Assembly (NCBI GenBank): GCA_009731375.1 | Contig: BJOX01000043.1 | Span: forward strand, 505,636 to 554,637 | DNA length: 49,002 nucleotides | Source: Paulinella micropora | Lineage: Eukaryota > Cercozoa > Imbricatea > Euglyphida | Direction of reading: 5' to 3' | In this document: piece after piece, positions 9,668 to 16,879 of the stretch | How the letters are laid out: each line of letters starts with the position of its first letter | Position numbering within the stretch: the first letter of the stretch is position 1 | Position numbers and translations under genes: made by a program | The notes under the pieces: generated by a model | The model's database searches: none | Seen by the model: the letters and a program-made list of their open reading frames with translations, nothing else | What the model was told of the DNA's origin: nothing

Positions 9668-11125
9668 TTAACTCATCAAAATTTCAATTCCCTTCACAAG
9701 CACACTTCGCTGAAGAATGGCATAAGTGTAATGGTTTTGGATAGCATTGGGAGTAGTCGCCGAAAATTCATATCGTCTCTCGGTGTCAAGGCTTAGACCA
9801 CTCACCTCATAGCCGTCAGTATTATCGCATAGCGGGCGGTTGTTATCCCAAGTATCTACGTGGAACCAGTTGTAATGATAGACATCGCTGTTTAGAATAG
9901 CACTCCCCTTCAACTTATCCTTCAAAATCATATAGTCTTCATTCTCAGATGTGTCAACATCAAATTGTTGGAGACGAGTTCCATCAAGTGTTGTGTAATA
10001 AGTAATAACTTTACCGTCTGCTCTATTACCATTATCAAAAGAAGTATTGGCACTCTCAGTGCTGTTAAAGACAGATGTATAGATACGACGAATTCTCTCA
10101 CCCTGCGAGCGGTTCATTTTGATAACAAAATTTTGCTGAGTTGTTTGAAGACTTTGCTTCCAAGCGATAGGATACTCAATCTTAAACGGAAAACCTTCAC
10201 CCGCAATCTTTTGTTGGACGCCGAGGATGACATTCGGGTCAGTCTCAACAGCAAGGAATAGATTTAGGTTAGAGACAATAGCCCCAGCGGTCGTAGCGGC
10301 AGCACCAGCAGAGATAGCACTCGCATCAGCACCATAGAATGAAGAGCGGTTGGTTTCAGCCCACACAATACGCAAATCCAAAATTTCATTAAATCCGATA
10401 GTCTTATCCAGTTCAAAAATAGTGCCAAACAGCATACCCAAAGGAAACTTAACATTAATAACAGGGGTAGCAGTATTATCACCACCGCCTTCAAAATACT
10501 TAGCCTCCTCAAAAGGAACATTAACAAGGCTATAATTTCCAGCAGTGCTATCAGCGAGAGCGGTATCATCGTGGCGACGGGCATTAACAAGAGGCACTTT
10601 GTAGTATGCTTGAACTGCAGCCTTAAGACCTGCGGTATCCGCCGCATCAGTAATTGTCTTTCTCTCTGCTCTAGTTCCAATTTCAACTTTTCCTGCATTA
10701 CACTTTTGAAGCATAGCACCGCTAGCCACACCAGCACCATGATTTTCAAGTGCCATAAATTTTTCATACTTAATTTCTGGTTTGCAAATCATCTTAGTGT
10801 AATTGCCCACATGTTGAAGATTACACAGATACTGCCCGCTTCGGCTTCGCAATTCAATAGTTTTAATCATAGACAGACAATCCATATATATACGATTGTA
10901 GCGACCGCCAGCACCTCCACCAGACGGAGTGTATGTAAATCGCAACACACTCCTCGCAAGGTTCAAAGGTCTAGTAGGAATTTCAAAGGTGTTTTCCAGA
11001 CCACCAGCAGTAGTAAGTGCGACGGGTTGTGAGCCTTCACGAGTGGTAAGTTTGTTCAATTCATACTTACCAGTGAGCAGTTCCTTAGTCTGATGGACTA
11101 GTTCTCCTCCGTATTGGACAGGCAT
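9668..11125 (-). CDS. MCP: major capsid protein (double jelly-roll, Polinton type)
   Basis: The product is 485 aa and intact. N-terminus MPVQYGGELVHQTKELLTGK. The length, the N-terminal leader, and the repeated beta-strand pattern with aromatic and Gly-rich loops in two similar halves fit the double jelly-roll capsid protein of Polintons and Polinton-like viruses. The position, directly beside the penton-like gene and near protease and ATPase, supports this. Examples of conserved-looking stretches are RLQQFDVDTSENEDYMILKD and VYHYNWFHVDTWDNNRP. It would form the trimeric capsomers of an icosahedral shell. A TATAAATATA box lies about 48 nt upstream of the start. The assignment rests on context and architecture, not on an alignment. 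Confidence 0.75.
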   Translation of the reverse strand: MPVQYGGELVHQTKELLTGKYELNKLTTREGSQPVALTTAGGLENTFEIPTRPLNLARSVLRFTYTPSGGGAGGRYNRIYMDCLSMIKTIELRSRSGQYLCNLQHVGNYTKMICKPEIKYEKFMALENHGAGVASGAMLQKCNAGKVEIGTRAERKTITDAADTAGLKAAVQAYYKVPLVNARRHDDTALADSTAGNYSLVNVPFEEAKYFEGGGDNTATPVINVKFPLGMLFGTIFELDKTIGFNEILDLRIVWAETNRSSFYGADASAISAGAAATTAGAIVSNLNLFLAVETDPNVILGVQQKIAGEGFPFKIEYPIAWKQSLQTTQQNFVIKMNRSQGERIRRIYTSVFNSTESANTSFDNGNRADGKVITYYTTLDGTRLQQFDVDTSENEDYMILKDKLKGSAILNSDVYHYNWFHVDTWDNNRPLCDNTDGYEVSGLSLDTERRYEFSATTPNAIQNHYTYAILQRSVLVKGIEILMS

Positions 11126-11211
11126 TTTTGTTTTTGTTTTTGAAGTAGTGTAAGTTAATTAATACACGAAATATATTTATACAAAAAAATAATTAAATCA
11201 AAAATAATTAA

Positions 11212-11249
11212 GTTGATAGCAAGCTATCAACAATTGTCCCAAGGGACAA
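11212..11249. terminator. two perfect hairpins at the 3' end of the penton gene
   Basis: GTTGATAGC-AA-GCTATCAAC (11212-11231) and TTGTCCC-AA-GGGACAA (11234-11249) lie within 40 nt after the stop codon of the minus-strand gene ending at 11251. They are likely RNA 3'-end signals, by analogy with the palindromic 3' ends of mimivirus genes. Confidence 0.6.
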
Positions 11250-11250
11250 A

Positions 11251-12063
11251 TTACCTCGCTTTCAACAGATTGAAGAATGAATTAAATAAACTAAAATAAT
11301 TAGTTTCACGATAAACCAATAATGTCATAACTATTCCCAAACCATTAAGATTAATTGCTTGGTCGTTTTCGTCCGTCAAGTAAAACCTGAATACATTGTT
11401 TGAATTAGCGGACAATGTTTTCCCGTATTCACTTCCAGAGCCGTCATAAATGACAGAACCGAAAGGAATTTCGTTGGCTGTGTATATTTCTTGTAGCACA
11501 TGATTATCACCTTCATTCACCAAATCCGATTGAAGATACAGAGTTTTTTCTCCAGTTAGAATAATTACATTTGGCGATTTAATAAAATCATTAGCAAAGA
11601 AATATGTTGAGTTTCTATCAAAACCCATAACCTCATGAATGCGGGTATCACCATCAAATATAAACCGCGGTTGAATACCTCCATTATTTGACACACTGAA
11701 TGTTAATTTGCCATCCTCCGCTTCTGTGTTTGTATTGTTGCTTGAGACAACATAAGTATAGTCATTCGGACTTTCTGTCGTCAGTATCTCAGATAGTTTA
11801 TTTTTTAAGTTGTTCATTGTGTAGTTTCCTTCAGGTATCGTAATTAAAGCCTCATACCCGTCTTCGGATAATGTAAAAGTATTATATGGAGAGGCACCTG
11901 AATAATAAGATTTCGGAACATAGATATGAAGAATTTTACAATGTGTGGGATTGTCTAGACCCTTCATATTAACTTCGTGTGTAAAGTCGCTGTCTGTCCC
12001 TGTTATTCGGTTTTTGCTATTTATGTAATAGATACCTGAACTTCTTCCTCCCTTGTACTCCAT
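11251..12063 (-). CDS. mCP: minor capsid / penton-like protein
   Basis: The product is 270 aa and intact. It opens with an IYYINSKNRITGTDSDFTHE motif, the N-terminal signature of penton (single jelly-roll) proteins in Polintons and virophages. It then has alternating beta-strand segments and an IPEGNYTMNNLKNKLSEIL stretch. It would occupy the five-fold vertices next to the major capsid protein encoded immediately downstream. Upstream is a GTAGGTG/CACCTAC hairpin (12066-12093) and a TATATAGA box. Two small hairpins follow the stop. Confidence 0.75.
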   Translation of the reverse strand: MEYKGGRSSGIYYINSKNRITGTDSDFTHEVNMKGLDNPTHCKILHIYVPKSYYSGASPYNTFTLSEDGYEALITIPEGNYTMNNLKNKLSEILTTESPNDYTYVVSSNNTNTEAEDGKLTFSVSNNGGIQPRFIFDGDTRIHEVMGFDRNSTYFFANDFIKSPNVIILTGEKTLYLQSDLVNEGDNHVLQEIYTANEIPFGSVIYDGSGSEYGKTLSANSNNVFRFYLTDENDQAINLNGLGIVMTLLVYRETNYFSLFNSFFNLLKAR

Positions 12064-12121
12064 CGTAGGTGCTTTTTATAAAAACCACCTACAACCTCAA
12101 AAATCTATATATTAGAAAATA

Positions 12122-12316
12122 TCAAATGTATGTATCAAAATTACCATACCCATTCTGTGCTTTTAATTTTTCTGCTTCGTCTTCTTTTAAGTCTGTATAG
12201 CCACTAGCAAATTTAAATCGCATTCCTTTTGCTCGCTCTAAAAGAAACCGCATTGAGTGCCATCCACATGTGTCGCTCGTATCAGATTGTTGTTTTACTT
12301 GATTGACCTTCATCAA
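12122..12316 (-). pseudogene. PRO: adenain-type protease, C-terminal fragment with catalytic Cys
   Basis: This is 64 residues in the frame -1 to the large upstream gene, overlapping it by 4 nt. The sequence QQSDTSDTCGWHSMRFLL holds the conserved Gln and the Cys-Gly of the adenovirus-type/Ulp1-like cysteine protease. The His and Asp are at the end of the preceding frame (12313-14178). The active site is therefore split across a frameshift. No canonical slippery heptamer is visible, so mutation or assembly error is more likely than programmed shifting. The stop is TGA followed by TATTTT, like the boundaries of the structured repeats. Confidence 0.75.
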
Positions 12317-14178
12317 TAATAACTATCTGGGTGGCTTTTATCTATTAGTTGTTTCATTTGTTGTTGAAAGTCTTCAGTCGGTTGATATTCAGCCAAAGGG
12401 TCATACACTTCAACACTCCTATCTTTATTTAGACTTACCCATATAGCCATCCAGTGTTGTCCTTTTTTATTGCTCGGGTCAGTATTCATAATAAATCCGT
12501 ATTGCCTTCTTTTTTCTGGATTTAATTTGTATATTTCATCACTCGCAATCGCTCCGAGATACCATCCATATTTTTTCATTATGTCGTCTATTTCATAAGT
12601 CATTAGTCCCCGCCCCTCACCCTGTTGTTCGTCTGGCGGTGGCTCAGGCTGTGTTTTGTCTGGCTCAGGTTGCTGTGGCTGTGGCACTGGCTCTGGTTGC
12701 TGTGGTTGTGTCTCTAATGGTTGTGGTAGCGGGGTCTCCGCTACACTCGGGGGTAGCGGTTGGGGCATACCTTCATCAACATTTAAATCATTTGAAACTT
12801 GTTTATCAACATTTGGGTATATTGTCATTTTGTTCGTTAGAGTATTTACAAAGTCCTTTTTATTCATTGTGTGTTTCCAATCTTTGCGGGATAAATATTT
12901 TTTAATTATTTTTATTGAAAATACCTTATCAATTAATTCTTCTAATGTCTTCGCTCCACTACCTTTTTGCTCACTAGTGCCCATATAATCTTCATATCTA
13001 GCATAATCTGCTACTTTTCTTTTTACGTTTTCCACCTCACTTCCAACATCAATATTAAACCTTTTAATCATGTTAATAATCCACTTTGAAGTGTCTTTGT
13101 AATTTAATTTGTTATGACCGTCATTATCTAGTCTCTTTTTTAAAGCCTGTGCTAACTCTTTTATGGTAATGGTTGGGTGATAAGTTTTTGAAAATCCAGA
13201 GATTAAAAATTGATTAATTTGTAAATTTTCAAGATGCTTACCCTTTTCTTCCGCTTTCTTTTTTTCCTTTTCAAGTTTTTCTTTATATTCTTCTGCTAAT
13301 TTTTTCTGTTCTTCTAAAGATGTCGCTGTGGCTATAGCCATCTGAATATCTTGACTGGCTTTTTGTAAGTCTTTGAGACTCATCTTTTTAATGAATTTAT
13401 CTGTATATCCTGCTAATTTCAGTGTTTCAATATCTTTCTGCTTTTGCTTTTTTTCTTCCTCATATTGCTCTTTCGTTTTCAATGGTGCTTCATCTCCTAA
13501 ATTAGGTAAGGCTGGTGCTTGGGGTGGTGCTCCTAATGGCGGTGCTCCAAATTGTGGCGGTGCTTGTGGTTGTCCCTGCTGTGCTGGCATAATATATTGA
13601 TATTGTGGTGGCGGTGGTAATGTTTGTATCCTATTTTTTCTATTTTCTTCATATTTTACATCATCTATGAGTTTTTGCTCCCTTCTTAGTTCTCTGGCTT
13701 TTTGTTCTTGTCGTTCCTTAATATCTGATAGTTCATTGCGGTGTATCCTTGCTAAATCATCCTGCCTTTCCTTAGCATCTGCTATGTCTTTTCTTTCTTG
13801 CCTCTTCTTTTCTTCTTCAGCATCCACCTGTGCCTTTTTCTCTTTTTGGTCAATCTCATCAATCTTTTCGTATTTTTCCTTTCTGAGTTTGTTTAAGTGG
13901 TCATTAATGGCGGTTCTAGTATTTTGTTCAATCTCTGAAAGGCTTTGGACTTTTCTTAAGTCTTCTTTCTTCGTTCTTGCCCGCTTTGCTTTTGGTCTGC
14001 TTAAGTATTTCATAAAAAGTTTAACAATTTGAAGTGTGCTCATATCATTTGTCTTTTTACCGAAATTAAGATAATATTTTTTACCCTTCTGGATAATATA
14101 CGGCTTCCCGCTTTTATTCCTATAAACCCGCGGCGGACGGACTTTTACCCTTTTCACATTTTTAGTCTTAGCGACCAT
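12313..14178 (-). CDS. PRO: long coiled-coil virion protein fused to an adenain-type protease domain (N-terminal part)
   Basis: The product is 621 aa. Residues 1-80 are strongly basic (VKRVKVRPPRVYRNKSGKPY). About 90-190 is a charged E/K/R coiled coil, about 190-225 is P/Q-rich, about 230-320 is a second coiled coil, and about 470-520 is another P/Q tract. The C-terminal about 95 residues are the protease start: GQHWMAIWV with the catalytic His at about 575 and VYDPLAEYQ with the acidic residue at about 593. The Gln and Cys are in the next frame at 12122-12316. The family cleaves virion precursor proteins during maturation. The long N-terminal extension is larger than the protease alone (about 200 aa) and may be a scaffold or core protein. 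Confidence 0.8.
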   Translation of the reverse strand: MVAKTKNVKRVKVRPPRVYRNKSGKPYIIQKGKKYYLNFGKKTNDMSTLQIVKLFMKYLSRPKAKRARTKKEDLRKVQSLSEIEQNTRTAINDHLNKLRKEKYEKIDEIDQKEKKAQVDAEEEKKRQERKDIADAKERQDDLARIHRNELSDIKERQEQKARELRREQKLIDDVKYEENRKNRIQTLPPPPQYQYIMPAQQGQPQAPPQFGAPPLGAPPQAPALPNLGDEAPLKTKEQYEEEKKQKQKDIETLKLAGYTDKFIKKMSLKDLQKASQDIQMAIATATSLEEQKKLAEEYKEKLEKEKKKAEEKGKHLENLQINQFLISGFSKTYHPTITIKELAQALKKRLDNDGHNKLNYKDTSKWIINMIKRFNIDVGSEVENVKRKVADYARYEDYMGTSEQKGSGAKTLEELIDKVFSIKIIKKYLSRKDWKHTMNKKDFVNTLTNKMTIYPNVDKQVSNDLNVDEGMPQPLPPSVAETPLPQPLETQPQQPEPVPQPQQPEPDKTQPEPPPDEQQGEGRGLMTYEIDDIMKKYGWYLGAIASDEIYKLNPEKRRQYGFIMNTDPSNKKGQHWMAIWVSLNKDRSVEVYDPLAEYQPTEDFQQQMKQLIDKSHPDSYY

Positions 14179-14185
14179 TGTATAG

Positions 14186-14309
14186 ATAGTTTAGAATTGC
14201 GTTTAGTGCTATCGCACTCTCACTTATTCTAAACCATCGTTTTTTTATTTCAGGAAAAAATAATGGTCATCGATGTTTTGTGATGACGAAGTCAGAACAA
14301 AATATCTTT
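14186..14309. terminator. 3'-end structured repeat, copy C
   Basis: It directly follows the stop of the small basic protein gene (minus strand). Stem GTTTAGAAT (14189-14197) pairs with ATTCTAAAC (14226-14234). The pair differs from copies A and F by a compensatory A-T for G-C exchange. TGATGACGAAGTCAGAACAAAATATC-type sequence closes it. Confidence 0.6.
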
Positions 14310-14634
14310 AGAATTTGAGTGCTCCGCGTCCTCTCTGCTTACCATACCCCAGTCTTGATGCTACAGCACCAACACTACCTGCGTAAGGTACCCCTACACT
14401 ACTTAATGCTCCCGCAGTCCTTGAGATTAACTTATTACCGCGAAGAAATTTATCAACGGCAAAGACCGTTTTGCCAACTTTTTGCCAGTTGATTTTACCA
14501 CCTGCTTGTCCCTTGCCTCCTTGCTTCTTCTTGCGACCAGTCTTCTTTTTACCTCCAGCCATGTTGGTGCTTGAGTTAATAGTTCGTTTGCCGATTGTTG
14601 GAATGACTTCAACACGAGTTGTTTTAACTACCAT
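14308..14634 (-). CDS. small basic protein with hydrophobic C-terminal segment
   Basis: The product is 108 aa. A Lys/Gly-rich core (GGKKKTGRKKKQGGKG) is followed by an amphipathic or hydrophobic Ala/Gly/Val segment (SSVGVPYAGSVGAVASRLGY). It is placed among capsid, protease and ATPase genes. By size and composition it could be a core, DNA-condensing or membrane-active virion peptide like the small basic proteins of adenovirus-type virions, but no family is recognised. Possible protease substrate sites were not assessed. A TATATA box lies about 20 nt before the start. Confidence 0.6.
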   Translation of the reverse strand: MVVKTTRVEVIPTIGKRTINSSTNMAGGKKKTGRKKKQGGKGQAGGKINWQKVGKTVFAVDKFLRGNKLISRTAGALSSVGVPYAGSVGAVASRLGYGKQRGRGALKF

Positions 14635-14687
14635 AAAAGATAGATGAATATATAATACAGAAAAAATAATTATTTAAGATATTTTAT

Positions 14688-14798
14688 TCTGACTTCGTCA
14701 TCATAAAACATCGTTTTTTTTTTTTTTGCTTTAATGGTTTCCGATGTTTGAGAATAAACGAGAGGGCGTAGCACGAAGTGAAATTCTCAAATATCATT
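14688..14798. terminator. 3'-end structured repeat, copy D (reverse orientation)
   Basis: It directly follows the ATPase stop (minus strand). The sequence TATTTGAGAATTTCACTTCGTG on the minus strand pairs with TATTCTCAAACATCGG. CTGACTTCGTCATCA closes it on the other side. Confidence 0.6.
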
Positions 14799-15613
14799 TT
14801 ACTTCAACCGATAAGCAAAGTTTTTTCTTAATTCATCATCAACACTTGAAACATAAAGAAAATTAAATCTCTCCTTTGTTGCTTCGTGATACTTTTGAAG
14901 AAAGTAATCAAAGTCAAAAGATAAGTCTAAGTGTTTATACACGAGTTCCATTTGTCCTGAGATTGCCCCGGAAAGATTAATAGATAATCTAACTGCTTAA
15001 TGGCTTCTGGCCGTAGGTCGTTCAGATACTGGCTTGACATAATAACCTTTGATTTATAGTGTCTGTTCTTTTTTAACAAATCACTTACGGACTTGTCTCT
15101 TAATCAACTTCCTAAATCGTCCAAAACAAAAACAACCTCTGGAGTTATATACTTACTCAGCCTTTCTTTTGCCTCCTTTATCTGTTTCTTTTTTTCTTCT
15201 TTTCCGAAATAAAGAAATTGTGGCTTCTCTATTTCTTCTTCATCTTTGATTTCTCCTTCATGTTGCTCGTCCTGTCTGTTCAGTTTGTCTAACTCATAAT
15301 CAATGACATTAACACCATCTGATTTAAGAAAGGTATATATCGCCATCGGGTTGCCTCTGTTCTTAAAGTGCTTTACCATTGCTTTATAAATGTAGTCCTT
15401 GTGTATCGTTGAAGTAATAATGACAATACGGGTTTTTCTGTCTGTAGTCCGTTTCAGTATTTCAAAGAGTGCTGTCGTTTTCCCGCTCTTCTTTCTAGCA
15501 AGTAGAAATATGTTGGCATACGGCTCATTGAATAATTTATAACCTTTTGCTTTTTTATCTCCGTTTCCATCCTGCTTCACAGGCTTCACCTTGACATTGT
15601 TTATTTTTTCCAT
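14799..15613 (-). pseudogene. ATPase: genome-packaging ATPase (FtsK/HerA, A32-like), broken
   Basis: The N-terminal 169 residues are open (15104-15613). Walker A is ARKKSGKTTALFEI (residues about 39-52). Walker B is VVFVLDDLGS at the end. An in-frame TGA follows at 15104-15106. Downstream homology continues (LRDKSVSDLLKKNRHYKS, then VIMSSQYLNDLRPEA with the sensor-type Ser-Ser-Gln). It changes frame once near 14970 and ends with a further about 50 residues rich in aromatic and charged positions and a TAA at 14799. The family pumps DNA into preformed capsids. One nonsense codon and one frameshift make this copy inactive unless they are errors. Flanked by repeats D and E. Confidence 0.88.
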
Positions 15614-15615
15614 TG

Positions 15616-15775
15616 ATATTTTAGAATTGCGTTTTACTGCCCGAAGGGCGTAATCACTCTACGAGATGGTCGTGCTGTCGCACTCTCACTTATTCTAAAA
15701 CATCGTTTTTTTCATTTACAAGAAATTAAATGGTTTTACGATGTTTGTTGAAGACGTAGTCTGAAACAAATATCA
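15616..15775. terminator. 3'-end structured repeat, copy E (longest)
   Basis: About 160 bp between the ATPase start and the stop of the gene at 15773. Stem TTTTAGAAT with ATTCTAAAA, an enlarged loop containing an extra CCCGAAGGG hairpin, CATCGT...ACGATG, then GTTGAAGACGTAGTCTG and AAATATC. The stop codon TGA of the minus-strand gene is part of the terminal TGATATTT. Confidence 0.6.
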
Positions 15776-16135
15776 GCCTAAAAACTCTAAGCATACAACA
15801 ATTCGGCCCGCTAAATTTCCTGTGTCAATATTTCCGCTGTCGGTTTCAAGGACTTTAAATATATATTGTCCGTCAGTCCATCCGACGACACCCAAATTAT
15901 ACCCGAGATTTGAAATGTTTGCTGTGGTGCTGTCCGCAAATGTTCCAATAATTCCAATTCTGTCCATATAAAGAATTCTGGTTTTGGTTTCGGTCTGGTC
16001 GTTCATATAGTGGATAAACTTAACATTCATTTTGGTGGGTGTGAATGACATTTGGATATTTTTATTAAATGTTTTGCTTCCTCCAGCAAAATCATTGCTT
16101 AGAAAAATAATCTTTTGGTATTTGTGCTCCGACAT
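15773..16135 (-). CDS. unknown 120-aa beta-rich protein
   Basis: Not recognised. N-terminus MSEHKYQKIIFLSNDFAGGS. The hydrophobic/polar alternation and Gly/Asn turns suggest an all-beta fold. It lies in the capsid-protein block. It shares a 24-bp AT-only-like upstream region with the divergent gene at 16160 (TATATA on both strands), so the two are probably co-expressed. A minor virion protein is a guess from context. Confidence 0.55.
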   Translation of the reverse strand: MSEHKYQKIIFLSNDFAGGSKTFNKNIQMSFTPTKMNVKFIHYMNDQTETKTRILYMDRIGIIGTFADSTTANISNLGYNLGVVGWTDGQYIFKVLETDSGNIDTGNLAGRIVVCLEFLG

Positions 16136-16159
16136 TGTTTATATATTGTGTAATATATT
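16136..16159. promoter_or_regulatory. 24-bp bidirectional promoter
   Basis: Two divergent ORFs are separated by 24 bp that contain TATATA toward the minus strand and TAATATATTA toward the plus strand. Very short 5' leaders are implied. Confidence 0.45.
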
Positions 16160-16411
16160 ATGTTATTAATATTATTATTTATGTGGTCTGTGTTAGGACG
16201 GACTGCCTGCGACTTTTACTCACGGGTCAGTGAGAAAAAAAATGAGAGTTGTGCTTATTGTATAAAGCAAGGGGTAGATACAGGGTTTAAGTGTGTTTTC
16301 ATAAATAACGGAAATAATATGTGTCGTAGTTTTGATGAGGCTTTGCCTTTAATGTGTGCGGGTGATACTAGATGGTATATGACACATACCTATGAATGTT
16401 CATTTCTTTGA
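16160..16411 (+). CDS. secreted or membrane-anchored Cys-rich protein, PSI-like pattern
   Basis: The product is 83 aa. Residues 1-16 are a hydrophobic signal or anchor (MLLILLFMWSVLG). The rest has seven or eight cysteines, with NESCAYCIKQG, FKCVFINNGNNMCRSF and a C-terminal YECSFL. The spacing C-x(2)-C...G..C.F....C resembles a PSI (plexin-semaphorin-integrin) knot. That is a pattern match only. It is the only plus-strand gene inside the otherwise minus-strand capsid block. Its TGA stop forms the first bases of repeat F. It could be a virion surface or entry factor, or a host-directed secreted protein. Confidence 0.6.
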   Translation: MLLILLFMWSVLGRTACDFYSRVSEKKNESCAYCIKQGVDTGFKCVFINNGNNMCRSFDEALPLMCAGDTRWYMTHTYECSFL

Positions 16412-16525
16412 TATTTGAGAATTGCGCTTCGTGCTACGCACTCTCGCTTATTCTCAAACATCGTTTTTATACTTTAATGGTGGACGATGTTTTACGAAGG
16501 CACGAAGTGCATGAGTAAAATATCA
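16409..16525. terminator. 3'-end structured repeat, copy F between convergent genes
   Basis: It starts TGATATTTGAGAATTGCG (nearly identical to copy A through the first stem and loop), has CATCGT...ACGATG, and ends AAATATCA. Both flanking genes stop inside its terminal TGATATTT motifs. Confidence 0.65.
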
Positions 16526-16879
16526 TTTCTTTGAAGAAGGTGATGGAAGGCAAATGCCAATCAATAGTGTTAGGATTCCGACATAAGTATTAGCAACCTC
16601 ACAAGGCAAGTTCTTTTCAGATAGCCTTACGATACAAAGGGTTATAATGGAGATAATGATACCCATTTGAAATAAGTATTTAATAAGTCGGCTGTCGGTT
16701 GGTCTGTTTTTTATACAACAACAAGACCAGTTATCTTCCAATTCGTGCTCTACTTTTTTTTCCTCAGTCTTTAGTTCTACTTCAAGAACACGGGACTTTA
16801 ATTCTGGAGTTAGTTCGCCATTCATATCCATAATAGGTGGTGGTCTGTGAAGTCTAGTCGTATTATTTGACATTATCAA
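16523..16879 (-). CDS. two-pass membrane protein
   Basis: The product is 118 aa (a start three codons later is also possible). Residues 1-65 are acidic and helical. A CCC motif follows (NWSCCCIKNRP). Two hydrophobic segments follow: MGIIISIITLCIVRL (about 72-86) and TYVGILTLLIGICLPSP (about 97-113). It overlaps the 3' end of the fibre gene by 17 nt. It is probably an internal-membrane or host-membrane protein of the virion. The family is not named with confidence. Confidence 0.65.
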   Translation of the reverse strand: MIMSNNTTRLHRPPPIMDMNGELTPELKSRVLEVELKTEEKKVEHELEDNWSCCCIKNRPTDSRLIKYLFQMGIIISIITLCIVRLSEKNLPCEVANTYVGILTLLIGICLPSPSSKK

